The notes: a model not told the origin generated them from the letters alone. A stretch of DNA of 64,000 nucleotides from Cladorhizidae sp. MBARI D1340-BT2 (GCA_028752905.1 JAQNBH010000005.1:7357829-7421828), one strand, 5' to 3'; numbered from the stretch's first letter, positions 22,577 to 34,607 are shown. A program made the numbers and translations.

Positions 22577-22760
22577 GTAGTCTCTCTGTATGAGAGTACT
22601 CTAGTCGCAGGCCAGAAGTTGTAATCTGAAGTCTCTCTTTATGAGAGCTACTCTAGTCGCAGGCCAGCAGTTGTGATCTGAAGTCTCTCTTTATGAGAGC
22701 TACTCTAGCCGCAGGCCAGCAGTTGTAATCTGAAGTCTCTCTTTATGAGAGCTACTCCAG
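22577..22760. repeat. Minisatellite, about 52-bp unit, 3.5 copies
   Basis: Units contain GTCTCTCTTTATGAGAGCTA and GCAGGCCAGCAGTTGTAATC; the last copy is truncated. Confidence 0.9.
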
Positions 22761-24139
22761 GCGGCAGTTGCAATGCCAAGAGCTACACCAGTCCACCCTC
22801 AGTCTCTGAGTCTGAGCTTCTGGGACTCCAACATGAGCTTTGTCTCCTTTTAAAAAAAATTGTCTAAATTGTTTATCTTCTCGTACTGTGTACAAGTCAG
22901 TACATATAATTTGTTGTTGTTGCTGTTGTGTTCTTGTTAGAGTTAGCTTGATAGGGTGTTAGCTTCAGCCTCCTTCAAGGGCTTGGTAACAGTTGCACAA
23001 GAAAACCCCAGAACTACCCCAGAACTAACTTGGTAGCAGATGTTCTTCTACATGTTTATTGCTATGAAGTACAAGCGCATACATATACCTATAGCCTTAT
23101 AGCCATCAACCCTTTACCTCCTTTGTGAGCCGGAAAGCTGGCCTGGGAATACTAGCTGCTATAGTCTAGTTGCTCTCGGCCACTACTACAAGTGCATACT
23201 TGTGGTCTGTGCAGGTGCATGCTGGCCTTCAATGCGTGCTTCGCATCATTTTATTTCACTTGGAGAAGAAGCTAAAGAAGATTCAAAACTTTTGTTTCCT
23301 TCTTCCCTTTGGCTTTAAGGAGATGTATTTGGTCCAGACTAGTACACACACACACATGATGCATATGCATGAGTGGCTGGTCTTGTTGAAGGCGTGCTAT
23401 GTCAACTATTGCCAACATATAATATCATCGTCCATGGTAACATCTATATGAGTGTGGTAGTACAACAAGCTGAATGCTAATCTACTTGTATTTATCTAAG
23501 CTTGCTTTCTCAACGCACTAAGTGCCTTAGCAAACCAATCCTCTGCAGCGAAAACATGCAGCTAGGCTCAATGTTGCACGCACATGCACGAGTGTTTTAT
23601 TGCGCTGAAGATCATTACCCATTTCTATATTTAACTGAGTCTTGAAATAGATAATGAATCATCATCGGAAAATTTGGAATTTTCTGGTGTGTATAAACTG
23701 TTGTGAATGGAATGGAATTGTGGTACTAAGTGGGCGGGGGGTGGGTGGGGTCGAAGGGATAGATCCCTGTGGACAAATTTCATGGTTAGAACTCGTTAAA
23801 AAAATAAAAATATTTGTCTGCCGTTTTTATACCTTATTAGAGTTCAAAGCACATGAGGTGCTTCTTTGGGTACTAATGACCAAACCACCATTTAGAATTG
23901 CCAAGCGAGTTTTAGCCTGAGATTTGAGTTGGAGTTCTGCCGATTTAAACCAATATAGGGACTACTACCACACCTGATATATGTAACTGTATGTACAGTA
24001 TATTATGCAGTACCTGTCGGTGATCATGCAGCCTCTAACTCCCTGAAAAGGCAGTACAGATATGGAGTTGACATTTTTTAATTTTCTGGACATTAAATAG
24101 ACAAGAGTAGGATGATGAATACAATTGCAAGGAGGACTC
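22761..24139. other. Non-coding unique sequence
   Basis: No gene or long repeat found. One ACCCTTTACC word occurs at 23109-23118. Confidence 0.5.
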
Positions 24140-24945
24140 TGTCAGCACACACCACTCACAATGCTCTTGCTGCTGCTCTGCCTCACTCTGTCAGTCACAC
24201 ACCACTCACAATGCTCTTGCTGCTCTGCCTCACTCTGTCAGTCACACACCACTCACAATGCTCTTGCTGCTGCTCTGCCTCACTCTGTCAGTCACACACC
24301 ACTCACAATGCTCTTGCTGCTGTTCTGCCTCACTCTGTCAGCACACACCACTCACAATGCTCTTGCTGCTGTTCTGCCTCACTCTGTCAGCACACACCAC
24401 TCACAATGCTCTTGCTGCTGTTCTGCCTCACTCTGTCAGCACACACCACTCACAATGCTCTTGCTGCTGCTCTCCCTCACTCTGTCAGTCACACACCACT
24501 CACAATGCTGCTCTGCCTCACTCTGTCAGCACACACCACTCACAATGCTCTGGCTACTGCTCTGCCTCACTCTGTCAGTCACACACCACTCACAATGCTG
24601 CTCTGCCTCACTCCGTCAGCACACACCACTCACAATGCTCTTGCTGCTGCTCTGCCTCACTCTGTCAGTCACACACCACTCACAATGCTCTTGCTGCTGC
24701 TCTACCTCACTCTGTCAGTCACACACCACTCACAATGCTCTTGCTGCTGTTCTGCCTCACTCTGTCAGCACACACCACTCACAATGCTCTTGCTGCTGCT
24801 CTGCCTCACTCTGTCAGTCACACACCACTCACAATGCTCTTGCTGCTGCTCTACCTCACTCTGTCAGTCCCACACCACTCACAATGCTCTTGCTGCTGCT
24901 CTGCTGTCAGTCACCCACCACTCACAATGCTCTGGCTACTGCTGT
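24140..24945. repeat. Minisatellite, 49/50-bp unit, about 16 copies
   Basis: Units contain CCTCACTCTGTCAGTCACAC and ACCACTCACAATGCTCTTGC. The three overlapping plus-strand ORFs (303, 294 and 238 codons) are the same repeat read in three frames. Confidence 0.93.
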
Positions 24946-25864
24946 ACATCTGCATGTACTTCCGACCACACTAGCAAGGACAAGTTATTTGACCCTACTT
25001 TGCAGATGAATGGCGCGTGGTAAAGAGCAAACCAAGTTGCAGCCTGAAGCTGCCTTCTCTTAGAGATATATACACTTGATGACTGCTGGCTGAATGTGAT
25101 CAACAAGAGCCTTTGCTGCTACATCAGCAGTATGTATACTATTGAGGGTATCTATTATATTGTTCAGCCATATAAATATTCGAGGAAGTGTGTACACTTG
25201 ATTCTGGCCAGGGAGAGAGTAAGAGTAGAGAAGACATGATGGGGAGTGGGGAGGGAATGAGAGTGAGTTTGCAGAGGATTCATGCAAATGGTTGTTATTC
25301 GTGCCTTTTGTGTTGAAGTGTGTCCAAGATTGACTTATGCTGCTTACGACTGCATTAATGATGTTCCAGACCATGCACACTTTTTATGAACATGCTCAAG
25401 AATGCATGAACCCCTCGCTGTGTCAGACGCCCTTGCTGTGTGAGGTTTGCTTTTCTGCCATTTGGGGTGCCAGTGGCTTGGTAGTGTATGAAGTAGTGTA
25501 TTAAAAGGTCTTCTGTCTTGACATGGCATTAACTATGGCTGGCTGTTTAGTTGATGCAAGCTTAGCATAATTACCTAAAGTAGGTTGGGGTGCAATTGCA
25601 GCAAAATAAATCTGGCCTGCATGATTGAAATGACTTTCAGCTATTGTGAGGTAATGAAATGCCATCAAGACTTCTATTTTCAGTGACTTCAGACATTGAA
25701 AGAGGTAAAAAGTAGGTCCATCCTACTGTAACTTCTGGTAAACTGGCAGTATACTGAGGGGCAGGCTTGAATGCTTTGCCTTGCTCTGTATAGGATATTC
25801 AGCTGTAATGCACTTTATATCAGACAATTTGTTATTCATTATGCATGTACTTTCATGAATATTT
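24946..25864. other. Non-coding unique sequence
   Basis: No repeat or exon supported. Confidence 0.5.
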
Positions 25865-27597
25865 AGACAAAGCGCTTGACTCTTCAGTCGTGTGCTTGCA
25901 CTGTGACTAAGTGCTTGACTCTTGAGTCGTGTGTCTGCACTGTGACTAAGTGCTTGACTCTTGAGTCGTATGCCTGCACTGTGACTAAGTGCTTGACTCT
26001 TGAGTCGTGTGCTTGCACTGTGACTAAGTACTGGACTCTTGAGTCCTGTGCCTGCACTGTGACTAAGTGCTTGACTCTTGAGTCGTATGCCTGCACTGTG
26101 ACTAAGTGCTTGACTCTTGAGTCGTGTGCTTGCACTGTGACTAAGTGCTTGACTCTTGAGTCGTATGCCTGCACTGTGACTAAGTGCTTGACTCTTGAGT
26201 CGTGTGTCTGCACTGTGACTAAGTGCTTGACTCTTGAGTCGTGTGTCTGCACTGTGACTAAGTGCTGGGCTCTTGAGTCGTGTGCTTGCACTGTGACTAA
26301 GTGCTGGACTCTTGAGTCGTGTGCTTGCACTGTGACTAAGTGCTTGACTCTTGAGTCGTGTGCTTGCACTGTGACTAAGTGCTGGGCTCTTGAGTCGTGT
26401 GCCTGCACTGTGACTAAGTGCTGGGCTCTTGAGTCGTGTGCTTGCACTGTGACTAAGTACTGGACTCTTGAGTCGTGTGCTTGCACTGTGACTAAGTACT
26501 GGACTCTTGAGTCGTGTGCCTGCACTGTGACTAAGTACTGGGCTCTTGAGTCGTGTGTCTGCACTGTGACTAAGTGCTGGGCTCTTGAGTCGTGTGCTTG
26601 CACTGTGACTAAGTGCTGGGCTCTTGAGTCGTGTGTCTGCACTGTGACTAAGTGCTGGGCTCTTGAGTCGTGTGCTTGCACTGTGACTAAGTACTGGACT
26701 CTTGAGTCGTGTGCTTGCACTGTGACTAAGTGCTGGGCTCTTGAGTCGTGTGCCTGCACTGTGACTAAGTGCTTGACTCTTGAGTCGTGTGCCTGCACTG
26801 TGACTAAGTGCTGGGCTCTTGAGTCGTGTGCCTGCACTGTGACTAAGTACTGGACTCTTGAGTCGTGTGCCTGCACTGTGACTAAGTACTGGACTCTTGA
26901 GTCGTGTGCCTGCACTGTGACTAAGTGCTGGTCGTGTGCCTGCACTGTGACTAAGTACTGGACTCTTGAGTCGTGTGCCTGCACTGTGACTAAGTGCTGG
27001 GCTCTTGAGTCGTGTGCCTGCACTGTGACTAAGTGCTGGGCTCTTGAGTCCTGTGCTTGCACTGTGACTAAGTGCTTGGCTCTTGAGTCGTGTGCTTGCA
27101 CTGTGACTAAGTGCTTGACTCTTGAGTCGTGTGCTTGCACTGTGACTAAGTACTGGACTCTTGAGTCGTGTGCCTGCACTGTGACTAAGTGCTGGGCTCT
27201 TGAGTCGTGTGCTTGCACTGTGACTAAGTGCTGGGCTCTTGAGTCGTGTGCCTGCACTGTGACTAAGTGTTGACTCTTGAGTCGTGTGCCTGCACTGTGA
27301 CTAAGTACTGGGCTCTTGAGTCGTGTGCCTGCACTGTGACTAAGTGTTGACTCTTGAGTCGTGTGCCTGCACTGTGACTAAGTGCTGGGCTCTTGAGTCG
27401 TGTGCCCGCACTGTGACTAAGTGCTGAACTCTTGAGTCGTGTGCCTGCACTGTGACTAAGTGCTGGACTCTTGAGTCGTGTGCCTGCACTGTGACTAAGT
27501 GCTGGGCTCTTGAGTCGTATGCCTGCACTGTGACTAAGTGCTGGGCTCTTGAGTCGTGTGCCTGCACTGTGACTAAGTGCTGGACTCTGGAACAGGT
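25865..27597. repeat. Minisatellite, 39-bp unit, about 44 copies
   Basis: Units contain AAGTGCTTGACTCTTGAGTC and GTGTGCTTGCACTGTGACT. One 38-bp unit near 27270 and one short unit near 26930 break the register. The unit has a GACTC-TT-GAGTC inverted repeat. Because 39 is divisible by three and the unit lacks stops in one frame on each strand, overlapping ORFs of 465 (plus) and 457 (minus) codons are open; neither looks like a gene. Confidence 0.95.
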
Positions 27598-27754
27598 CAC
27601 ATGTAAGTTGGGTCTCCTGTCTAAAATGAACCTTTGAACCTATGTCAAATGTAATTATCGTCAAATTTTAAAGCTAGAACTTGTCCCATCAGCTGCTGTT
27701 TGGTTGAATCCACTCCGCTGATGAAGACAACAAAAGCACGTCAGACTAGAACTA

Positions 27755-27880
27755 TAACAAAGCTCAGCAAAGAAATGCATCCAGGAGCGCCTCCATTCTC
27801 AAAGGTCAGAGTGGTTCCTGGATCCTTACTTGGCAGAAGAACTACTAGAAACAGTAGGATCAGCCAGAAAGAGAAAGTGA
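27755..27880 (-). repeat. Dispersed repeat family D, minus-strand copy
   Basis: Read on the minus strand, the order CTTCTGCCAAGTAAGGATCC, AGGAACCACTCTGA, a GGAGG..CTCCTGGATG block and TTTCTTTGCTG matches segments at 48990-49115 and 50350-50475 (plus) and 40620-40750 (minus). The class is unknown. Confidence 0.6.
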
Positions 27881-27984
27881 AAAGGGCAGTTTAGATCAAT
27901 GCTTGCAAAAAGTGGTCATTAAAAATAAAAATTTTAATTAAAAAAATTGTCATATACCCCCAAGCAGAACTTACATAATAGGGA

Positions 27985-28095
27985 CCATCCTTCCAATAGC
28001 AACCAGCAACCACTCTCTGATAGCACCCTTCCAATAGCAACCACCCTTCCAATAGCAATCACCCTTCCAATAGTGACCTCCCTTCCAATGAATAG
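27985..28095. repeat. Short degenerate repeat, CCTTCCAATAGCAACCA unit
   Basis: About six imperfect 17-20 bp units just upstream of the first PLEKHA1/2-like coding exon. Confidence 0.8.
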
Positions 28096-28283
28096 CAACC
28101 TGATTGCAGATAGATAGCTGAAATAATTGGTACAGTGTCATCAATTTTAAAACACCACTTGTGGAAATTGTTCATGTGTGCTTACATAACACTTTCACTT
28201 TATACCTTGAGCATACTTGATCATCTGTGGTGACCCTTTTCCTTTTAAATGCATGCACATCCACTCCCTCAACCAGCAAAGAG

Positions 28284-28481
28284 ATGCCGCTGCTTGATGA
28301 GGGTCTTGCCGTGGGCTGCGTGCAGCTTGAAAGCAGCGAGAGTGGCAATTACTCAAGGAGCTACATGATCATCGACTACTCCACGCACAAACTCGGGCTC
28401 TATCCAGAGGAGGCGGAGTTTGCATCCGACCTCTCGCAGTGCACTGTTCAGATCAAAATAAACTGCCAGTACATCACCAAG
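28284..28481 (+). CDS. PLEKHA1/2: PLEKHA1/2 (TAPP)-like protein, first coding exon: N-terminal half of PH domain
   Basis: TAPP proteins are cytoplasmic adaptors with two PH domains; in vertebrates the second binds PtdIns(3,4)P2 at the plasma membrane. The 66 codons start MPLLDEG, matching the MP-x-x-D start of human PLEKHA1. The first PH strands follow: GCVQLESSESGNYSRSYMII aligns with the LDIEENENSGKFLRRYFIL region, then KLGLYPEE and CTVQIKINCQYITK. The exon ends with a complete Lys codon before GTACAT (28482), phase 0. An acceptor AG at 28275-28276 (CCTCAACCAG) precedes the ATG by 7 bases, so this is either the first coding exon of a spliced 5' UTR or, less likely, an internal exon. The family alignment is from memory. 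Confidence 0.7.
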
Positions 28482-29479
28482 GTACATGTATATATATGCA
28501 CATGTCATTATGGTGCAATTTAATTAGAGGGAAGGCTGGAAACAACGACAGCACCATTTAAGGTGTGTTCTGTCAAACTTCCTGCCAATACCTTACAGTG
28601 GGTAATTTTAGTTTCAGAGTGAATGACATTGTATGTGGTTTCAAGAGCATCTTTAGAATTTGTTTGGGGTTAAGCAACAATGGTGGTGCTCTTAAAACGA
28701 GTATTTAGCTGGTGTTTCAGCCAACATGATTTGTCCATCTTCACCCTGAACAAGGCCAGAAAAAGTCAGTTAATTAATCATTTCTTAAGATAATGGAGTG
28801 AGTTACTGTTTCATTATATTTTCATCGTGGAGTGTGCAGGACGCCTTCGTCTGTTCTTCCCACTGGGAAGGTTGCTTTAGTAATATATATATATATAAAT
28901 ATATCCTCAAGTAGACTACACCCTCAACAACTCCATGGCCTCCAATAGCTCATGCTGTTTGCCAGCATGAGGGAGCTAGCGTGTCAACTTTATTAAAATG
29001 TGCACACCACCCAGCTACAGTTGCCTCACAGTGCATGTACTTGTCAGTGGAAGACCTCTGGAGATTATGAAACTTGCAGCACAGTATCTCTGAGTTACCT
29101 TGAGCAGAATGGGCGAGGGATATGCCCCTGCATTTCTGTAAGGACAGGTGGAACGTAAGAAGATTGTATCCGCTACAAGTCTTGGCAGATAGCAGCCAGC
29201 ACAGCAGCAACTAGCACAACAGGTGAGAGCAGCAAATCACGTAGTGAAGACTGGGGGCTGGTGATGATCCCTTACCATACGATGAAGCTGACTTGGATGG
29301 AAAACAAGAACTTAGGTAGCCGACAAATAGTTACAAACAAAGGCTTATTCCAAGGCTTATATCAGGTGCTCGAGTATACACATGCCAACATGGTACATAT
29401 ATATGCCAAAATGACAGGGTGCACCTTCAATTTGTGAGCAGCTACAGAGACGGCCTACAAACATCAAGAGGATAATCAA
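28482..29479. other. Intron 1 start, unique sequence
   Basis: Part of the 6.1-kb intron 28482-34607. It holds a TA-rich stretch at about 28880-28905 and no other feature. Confidence 0.55.
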
Positions 29480-30060
29480 GAGGATAATCCCTGCGACCTG
29501 TTATTCCAGAGGACACTACTGGCTAATGCTACCTGCTATTCCAGCTAATGCTACCGCCGTGCTATTCCAGAGGACACTACCAGCTAATGCTACCTGTTAT
29601 TCCAGAGGACACTACCAGCTATTCCAGCTAATGCTACCTGCTATTCCAGCTAATGCTACCTGCTATTCCAGCTAATGCTACCTGCTATTCCAGCTAATGC
29701 TACCTGCTATTCCAGAGGACACTACCAGCTATTCCAGCTAATGCTACCTGCTATTCCAGCGGACGCTACCTATTATTCCAACTGACGCTACCTATTATTC
29801 CAATGGATGCTACCTGATATTCCAGAGGACACTATTTGCTATTCCAGCGGACACTTCCTGCTATTCCAGCAGACGCTACCTGTTATTCCAGCAGATACTA
29901 CCTGTTGATTCCAGCGGATACTACCTGCTATTCCAGCAGACGCTACCTCTTATTCCAGCAGATTCCACATGTACCTGTTATTCCAGTGGACACTACCTGT
30001 TATTCCAGCGGATGCTACCTACTATTCCGACAGACACTACCTATTATTCAAGCAGACGAC
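29480..30060. repeat. Degenerate minisatellite, about 22-bp unit
   Basis: Units of CTATTCCAGCTAATGCTACC type, with AGAGGACACTACC and AGCAGACGCTACC variants, about 25 copies. Homogeneous copies lie at 29610-29710 and the array decays to the right. Confidence 0.88.
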
Positions 30061-30289
30061 AGCTTGATTTGCCAGTCAGTCGCATGATGTCTAGAAAAGA
30101 AAGTACATGCAAGTTAGACCAAGACATGCTCAGTTTTGTGGGTGTGGTTTATGAGACAATGAAACAAGCATCTAATGAGAACACTTTCACATCAACTTAA
30201 TCCTGCTCTGCTGAATAACAGAAATGCCATTTTCATGCACCCCCTATATTGGTTTGACTTTAAAATGGTGCACCCCTGCCCCCCACCCC

Positions 30290-30560
30290 AAAAAGGTTCT
30301 TATCTCATCTAAAACTCACATCAACAGCTTCATATCTCCCTAAATTGTAATTTCAGCCAATCTTAGCTCCAAAAAGACTCCGAACGTGCCGTGAATCCTG
30401 TCGTAGGTATTAGAAAGTATGAAAAAACCCTTTGCAATTCATCCTCGAGGATCTACGTTTGTTTCCATCTCTCCTCACACCACTTGCGTATAATGGGTTC
30501 ATTCATAACAACTTTGGTACCCGAAGACTCCAAATGTTCCAATGCACGTCCACGTCTGCT
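30290..30560 (+). repeat. Dispersed repeat, copy 2 (relative at 4400-4690)
   Basis: Matches 4400-4690 in the same order and orientation (TTTCAGCCAATCTTAGCTCC, AAAAAACCC, GAGGATCT, GACTCCAAATGTTCCAATGC). Diverged copies of one element. Confidence 0.6.
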
Positions 30561-30669
30561 CTGCTTCTCTACTCAGAGGTGTGGGGCACTTGTGATTTAT
30601 TATAATGCCCAGCATTCAGTTCTGCTGCTTGGTTTACGGAGTTCTCGCTCCTGGGAAACTGTTACCAAG

Positions 30670-30930
30670 TCCTATGGAGGCTGTAACTGATGCTCTACCT
30701 AAACCTCTCCTGTTTGGCTAGTGAGTTCTCCTGCACTGAAGGAGGCTGTAACTGATGCTCTACCTAAACGTCTCCTGTTTGGCTAGTGAGTTCTCCTGCT
30801 GAAGGAGGCTGTAACTGATGCTATACCTAAACGTCTCCTGTTTGGCTAGTGAGTTCTCCTGCACTGAAGGAGGCTGTAACTGATGCTCTACCTAAACATC
30901 TCCTGTTTGGCTAGTGAGCTCTCCCATGTA
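30670..30930. repeat. Minisatellite, about 65-bp unit, 4 copies
   Basis: Units contain GGAGGCTGTAACTGATGCTC, CTCCTGTTTGGCTAGTGAG and TTCTCCTGCACTGAA. Confidence 0.92.
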
Positions 30931-31872
30931 CTGAACATGCAGTGTGCAACAAAATGAAACTCTGAGTGGACTTTGTGGGCTCAGTATAGTCCTCCACTGC
31001 TCCACTATAATACAGACTTCTCAAGTTGGAAAAATTCACTTCAGGGAGAATGCATCTGGATTTCAGAGAGCATCAACGCGAGCCACATTTCACCAGGCGT
31101 ACTGATGTCACAACGTACAAAAGACACGCTAAAAGCATAAGAACTGTATAGAAATACCTACAACATCATGCAAACACCACGTGCCGATTGAAGCGCTGAT
31201 CCCTAGGGGTAACGCGGACATGCAACGCCTCCTTCATGAGCAACTCTCTCCGTTGAGACGTTAAAACCATGAAGCTGATTAAAAGAGAAACAGCCTCAAA
31301 GTATTTTTTGTGTGTGTCGGCTGAAAATAATTGTACAAGAAAACTCTAGTTGCTGAAAAAAGTTTGAGGATAATATCACCAAACTTGTCGTATGTCTATC
31401 GTTCTTCACCAAAGTAATCCCCGGTCTATGGTGATTGGTTGAATGTGGATTATGGGGTTGCAACACAATTGGTGATTCAGGATTCAGTAAGGGTTCTGTT
31501 AGTAAATGCAGTGGATGAGTAAGGGTTCTGTTAGTAAATGCAGTGGATGAGTAAGGGTTCTGTTAGTAAATGCAGTGGATGGTGGGAGTTGGTGCATTGG
31601 CCTGGTTCATGTCAGTTGGAAGGAAAATATTCCGACACAAAATTCGTTATTTGCGGGTGGTGCATTCCATGCAGCAGCTCATGATAAAGGGATCTTTTCT
31701 TATTCCTGGCAATTGTGAAATGTGTTCCAACTCTGGGAGTTTTAGCCGATCTCCCGGAAGATGCGGGAGACTTGAGAAGACTGATCCTATACAGAAACAG
31801 CAACAGCAACAACAGCAACAACAAAAAAGTAGAAAGGAAACAAGACTGTAAGAGACAACAACCAGTTAGATG
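30931..31872. other. Intronic sequence with small repeats
   Basis: Holds three copies of a 32-bp unit (AGTAAGGGTTCTGTTAGTAA) at about 31482-31578 and a CAA/CAG run at about 31797-31830. No exon is seen. Confidence 0.55.
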
Positions 31873-32309
31873 ACCCTTTACCATTTTAATCGATCATTAT
31901 AAAAGCTGCACAATATTGGTGTACATGATTCGTGCAATCAACAAAAGAAGCAAGTTCCAGTTTAAAAGGGCCCAGAATTAAGGGTGGAGTTCCAAAGCTA
32001 AATCCCAGTAAAATGGCTAGAGGCCCAGAGTTAAAATGGCTAGAGGCCCAGAATTATGTGAAATAGCTGTGGAGTCCAAGAAGACAGTTAGACAGTCACC
32101 GTCTGCTAGAAACGACAACAACAAATAAATAAACAACAAACAACAAATAATAACTTTAGATGATAACTTTAGATGATAGATGAGAACAGAAATATAGGAT
32201 TGACAAGAAGATGAAGCAAGGCTGTATCCATCCATACACAATTGTTGATCCTTTACCAGACACCTTACACAATTGATGATCCTTACCATTTAATTAAAAG
32301 GTAAAGGGT
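31873..32309. mobile_element. 437-bp MITE-like element with ACCCTTTACC ends
   Basis: The left end ACCCTTTACCATTTTAAT (31873) and the reverse complement of the right end, ACCCTTTACCTTTTAAT (to 32309), give an inverted repeat of about 17 bp with one indel. An inner ATCCTTTACC lies at 32248. No coding capacity and no clear target duplication. Confidence 0.45.
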
Positions 32310-32544
32310 TGTCCGATGGTTGTCTTTTTTTTTCTTTCTTTCTTTCCTCCTGTTCCTTTAATGCTAGCAAGTTCAATAAAATAAAGAGTTGCTTGTTTTT
32401 ATTGTTAGGACAAAAAAACTAAGTCCTAATACCTTCAGCATAGCAATAGCAACAAAAATGCTATGTGCATTATTAAGGCATTATTTATACATGTGGGCAC
32501 TTGGAAGCAAGATTTTTTCAATCCCAGGATATTAGTTTGGTAGT

Positions 32545-33505
32545 ATGCAAGGAGAAACCTCTTGCTATTATGCATTGCTATTATGCACCTGGCTCAATCT
32601 TCTCAGTGAACTGTGGTGAGCATTATTATTGCTAGTATGTGCCTGGCTCAATCTTCACAGTGAACTGTGGTGAGTATTATTATTGCTAGTAGTATGCACC
32701 TGGCTAAATCTTCTCAGTGAACTGTGGTGAGTATTATTATTGCTATTATGCACCTGGCTCAATCTTCTCAGTGAACTGTGGTGAGTAATATTATTGCTGG
32801 TATCTGCCTTGCTCAATCTTCTCAATGAACTGTGGTAAGTATTATTATTGCTAGTATGTGCCTGGCTCAATCTTCTCAGTGAACTGTGGTGAGTATTATT
32901 ATTGCTAGTATGTGCCTGGCTCAATCTTCTCAGTGAACTGTGGTAAGTATTATTATTGCTGGTATGTGCCTGGCTGTGGTGAGTATTATTATGCTGGTAT
33001 GCACCTGGCTAAATCTTCTCAGTGAACTGTGGTGAGTATTATTATTGCTAGTATGTGCCTGGCTAAATCTTCTCAGTGAACTGTGGTAAGTATTATTATT
33101 GCTATTATTATTGCTAGTATGTGCCTGGCTCAATCTTCTCAGTGAACTGTGGTGAGTATTATTATTGCTGGTATGTGCCTGGCTATGATGAGTATTATTA
33201 TTGCTGGTATGCACCTGGCTAAATCTTCTCAGTCAACTGTGGTGAGTATTATTATTGCTAGTATGTGCCTGGCTAAATCTTCTCAGTGAACTGTGGTAAG
33301 TATTATTATTGCTAGTATGCACCTGGCTAAATCTTCTCAGTGAACTGTGGTGAGTATTATTATTGCTAGTATGTGCCTGGCAGTGAACTGTGGTGAGTAT
33401 TATTATTGCTAATATGTGCCTGGCTCAATCTTCTCAATGAACTGTGGTAAGTATTATTATTGCTGGTATGTGCCTGGCTCAATCTTCTCAATGAACTGTA
33501 AGTAT
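32545..33505. repeat. Minisatellite, 54-bp unit, about 18 copies
   Basis: Units contain TCAATCTTCTCAGTGAACTG, TGGTGAGTATTATTATTGCT and AGTATGTGCCTGGC. Deletion variants occur near 32975, 33180 and 33380. The GGTGAGTATT word in each unit resembles a 5' splice site on the plus (transcribed) strand. Confidence 0.93.
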
Positions 33506-33837
33506 TAATTGTTATGCTATTGCTATTATTATTTTGTTGTTGCTGTTGTTGTCATCATTACACATTTATTTATTTTATTTGTCAGCTATTGTGCAGAAGT
33601 TATTTATTTTTTAATTAACCCTTCCCCCTGCCCCTGGTTACTTTTACGGGATTGACCTCCACAAGTGCATCACTGCGCATATTTCAGCCGCACATGCACA
33701 CACACATACACACACACACACAAAATTAACAAACCCACCAAATGTCAGATAAAAAATTAAAAAATTATTCCAACCTGGACACTCCATGCTGAAGTATTGA
33801 AAATAGTAGTGGTTGATGAAATGGTGTCTCGGACAGT

Positions 33838-34335
33838 CTCTTCTAGGCTACTTCTGAAGTTTCTGGAACTCCTCTCTGCTGAGGAAGGTTTCACAGGCAC
33901 CTATGCCTACTGGGAACCATGCTGCTGAGGAAGGCTGCATAGGCACCTATGCCTACTGAGGAAGGCTGCACAGGCACCTATGCCTACTGGGAACCATGCT
34001 GCTGAGGAAGGCTGCACAGGCCCTGTGCCTACTGGGAACCATGCTGCTGAGGAAGGCTGCACAGGCCCTGTGCCTACTGGGAACCATGCTGCTGAGGAAG
34101 GCTGTACAGGCACCTGTGCCTACTGGGAACCATGCTGCTGAGGAAGACTGTACAGGCACCTGTGCCTACTGGGAACCATGCTGCTGAGGAAGGCTGCACA
34201 GGCACCTGTGCCTACTGGGAACCATGCTGCTGAGGAAGGCTGCACAGGCACATTGCCTACTGAGAGATGCTTCTTGATCACTTTTCCCTGTGAAGGGAGG
34301 GGAGGCACTTCCTAGTGGATTTCTTTCTGCAGGTT
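33838..34335 (+). repeat. Dispersed repeat family D copy, expanded internally
   Basis: The left part (33838-33930) and right part (about 34258-34335, ending TAGTGGATTTCTTTCTGC) match the two ends of family D copies at 48990, 50350 and 40620. Between them the piece GAAGGCTGCACAGGCACCTA..TGCCTACTGGGAACC, single-copy at 40690-40740, is repeated many times. Confidence 0.6.
33885..34262. repeat. Minisatellite, 46-bp unit, about 8 copies
   Basis: Units contain GCTGAGGAAGGCTGCACAGG and CCTACTGGGAACCATGCT, with some 42-43 bp variants. AGGCACCTGTGCCT in most units is a perfect inverted repeat (stem AGGCAC/GTGCCT). The ORFs here are repeat translations. Confidence 0.92.
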
Positions 34336-34607
34336 TGCTCTAGACACAGCACAGAGTATCTTTTGTCTCATCTTAATGGAGTCATTTCTTATACTGCAAC
34401 TTGTAGAAATAGAAATCTTGAAAACTATTCTAGCAGTGTTGATAAATAAGTGTGATCAAGGGGTGATCAAGGGATAATATACTTTTTTTTTAATTAAAAT
34501 TTTAATCAATTTAATCCGATTAACTATAAAACTCATACCCCCACAGACTCCTGCTACTCCTTCCAATTCATGTTCAGAATTTACATCCAATCTTGTGTAC
34601 TCTGCAG
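34336..34607. other. End of intron 1, unique sequence
   Basis: T-rich with the acceptor GTACTCTGCAG at 34597-34607. Confidence 0.6.

Noticed and set aside
24112..25023. Three overlapping Leu/Cys/His-rich ORFs
   Set aside because: Same 49/50-bp unit read in three frames; no unique domain.
25876..27273. 465- and 457-codon ORFs on opposite strands
   Set aside because: Both are translations of the 39-bp minisatellite, open because the unit is divisible by three and lacks stops in those frames.
25865..27597. Possible CRISPR array (regular 39-bp periodicity)
   Set aside because: The whole unit is repeated with only scattered substitutions; there are no unique spacers, and the context is an animal genome.
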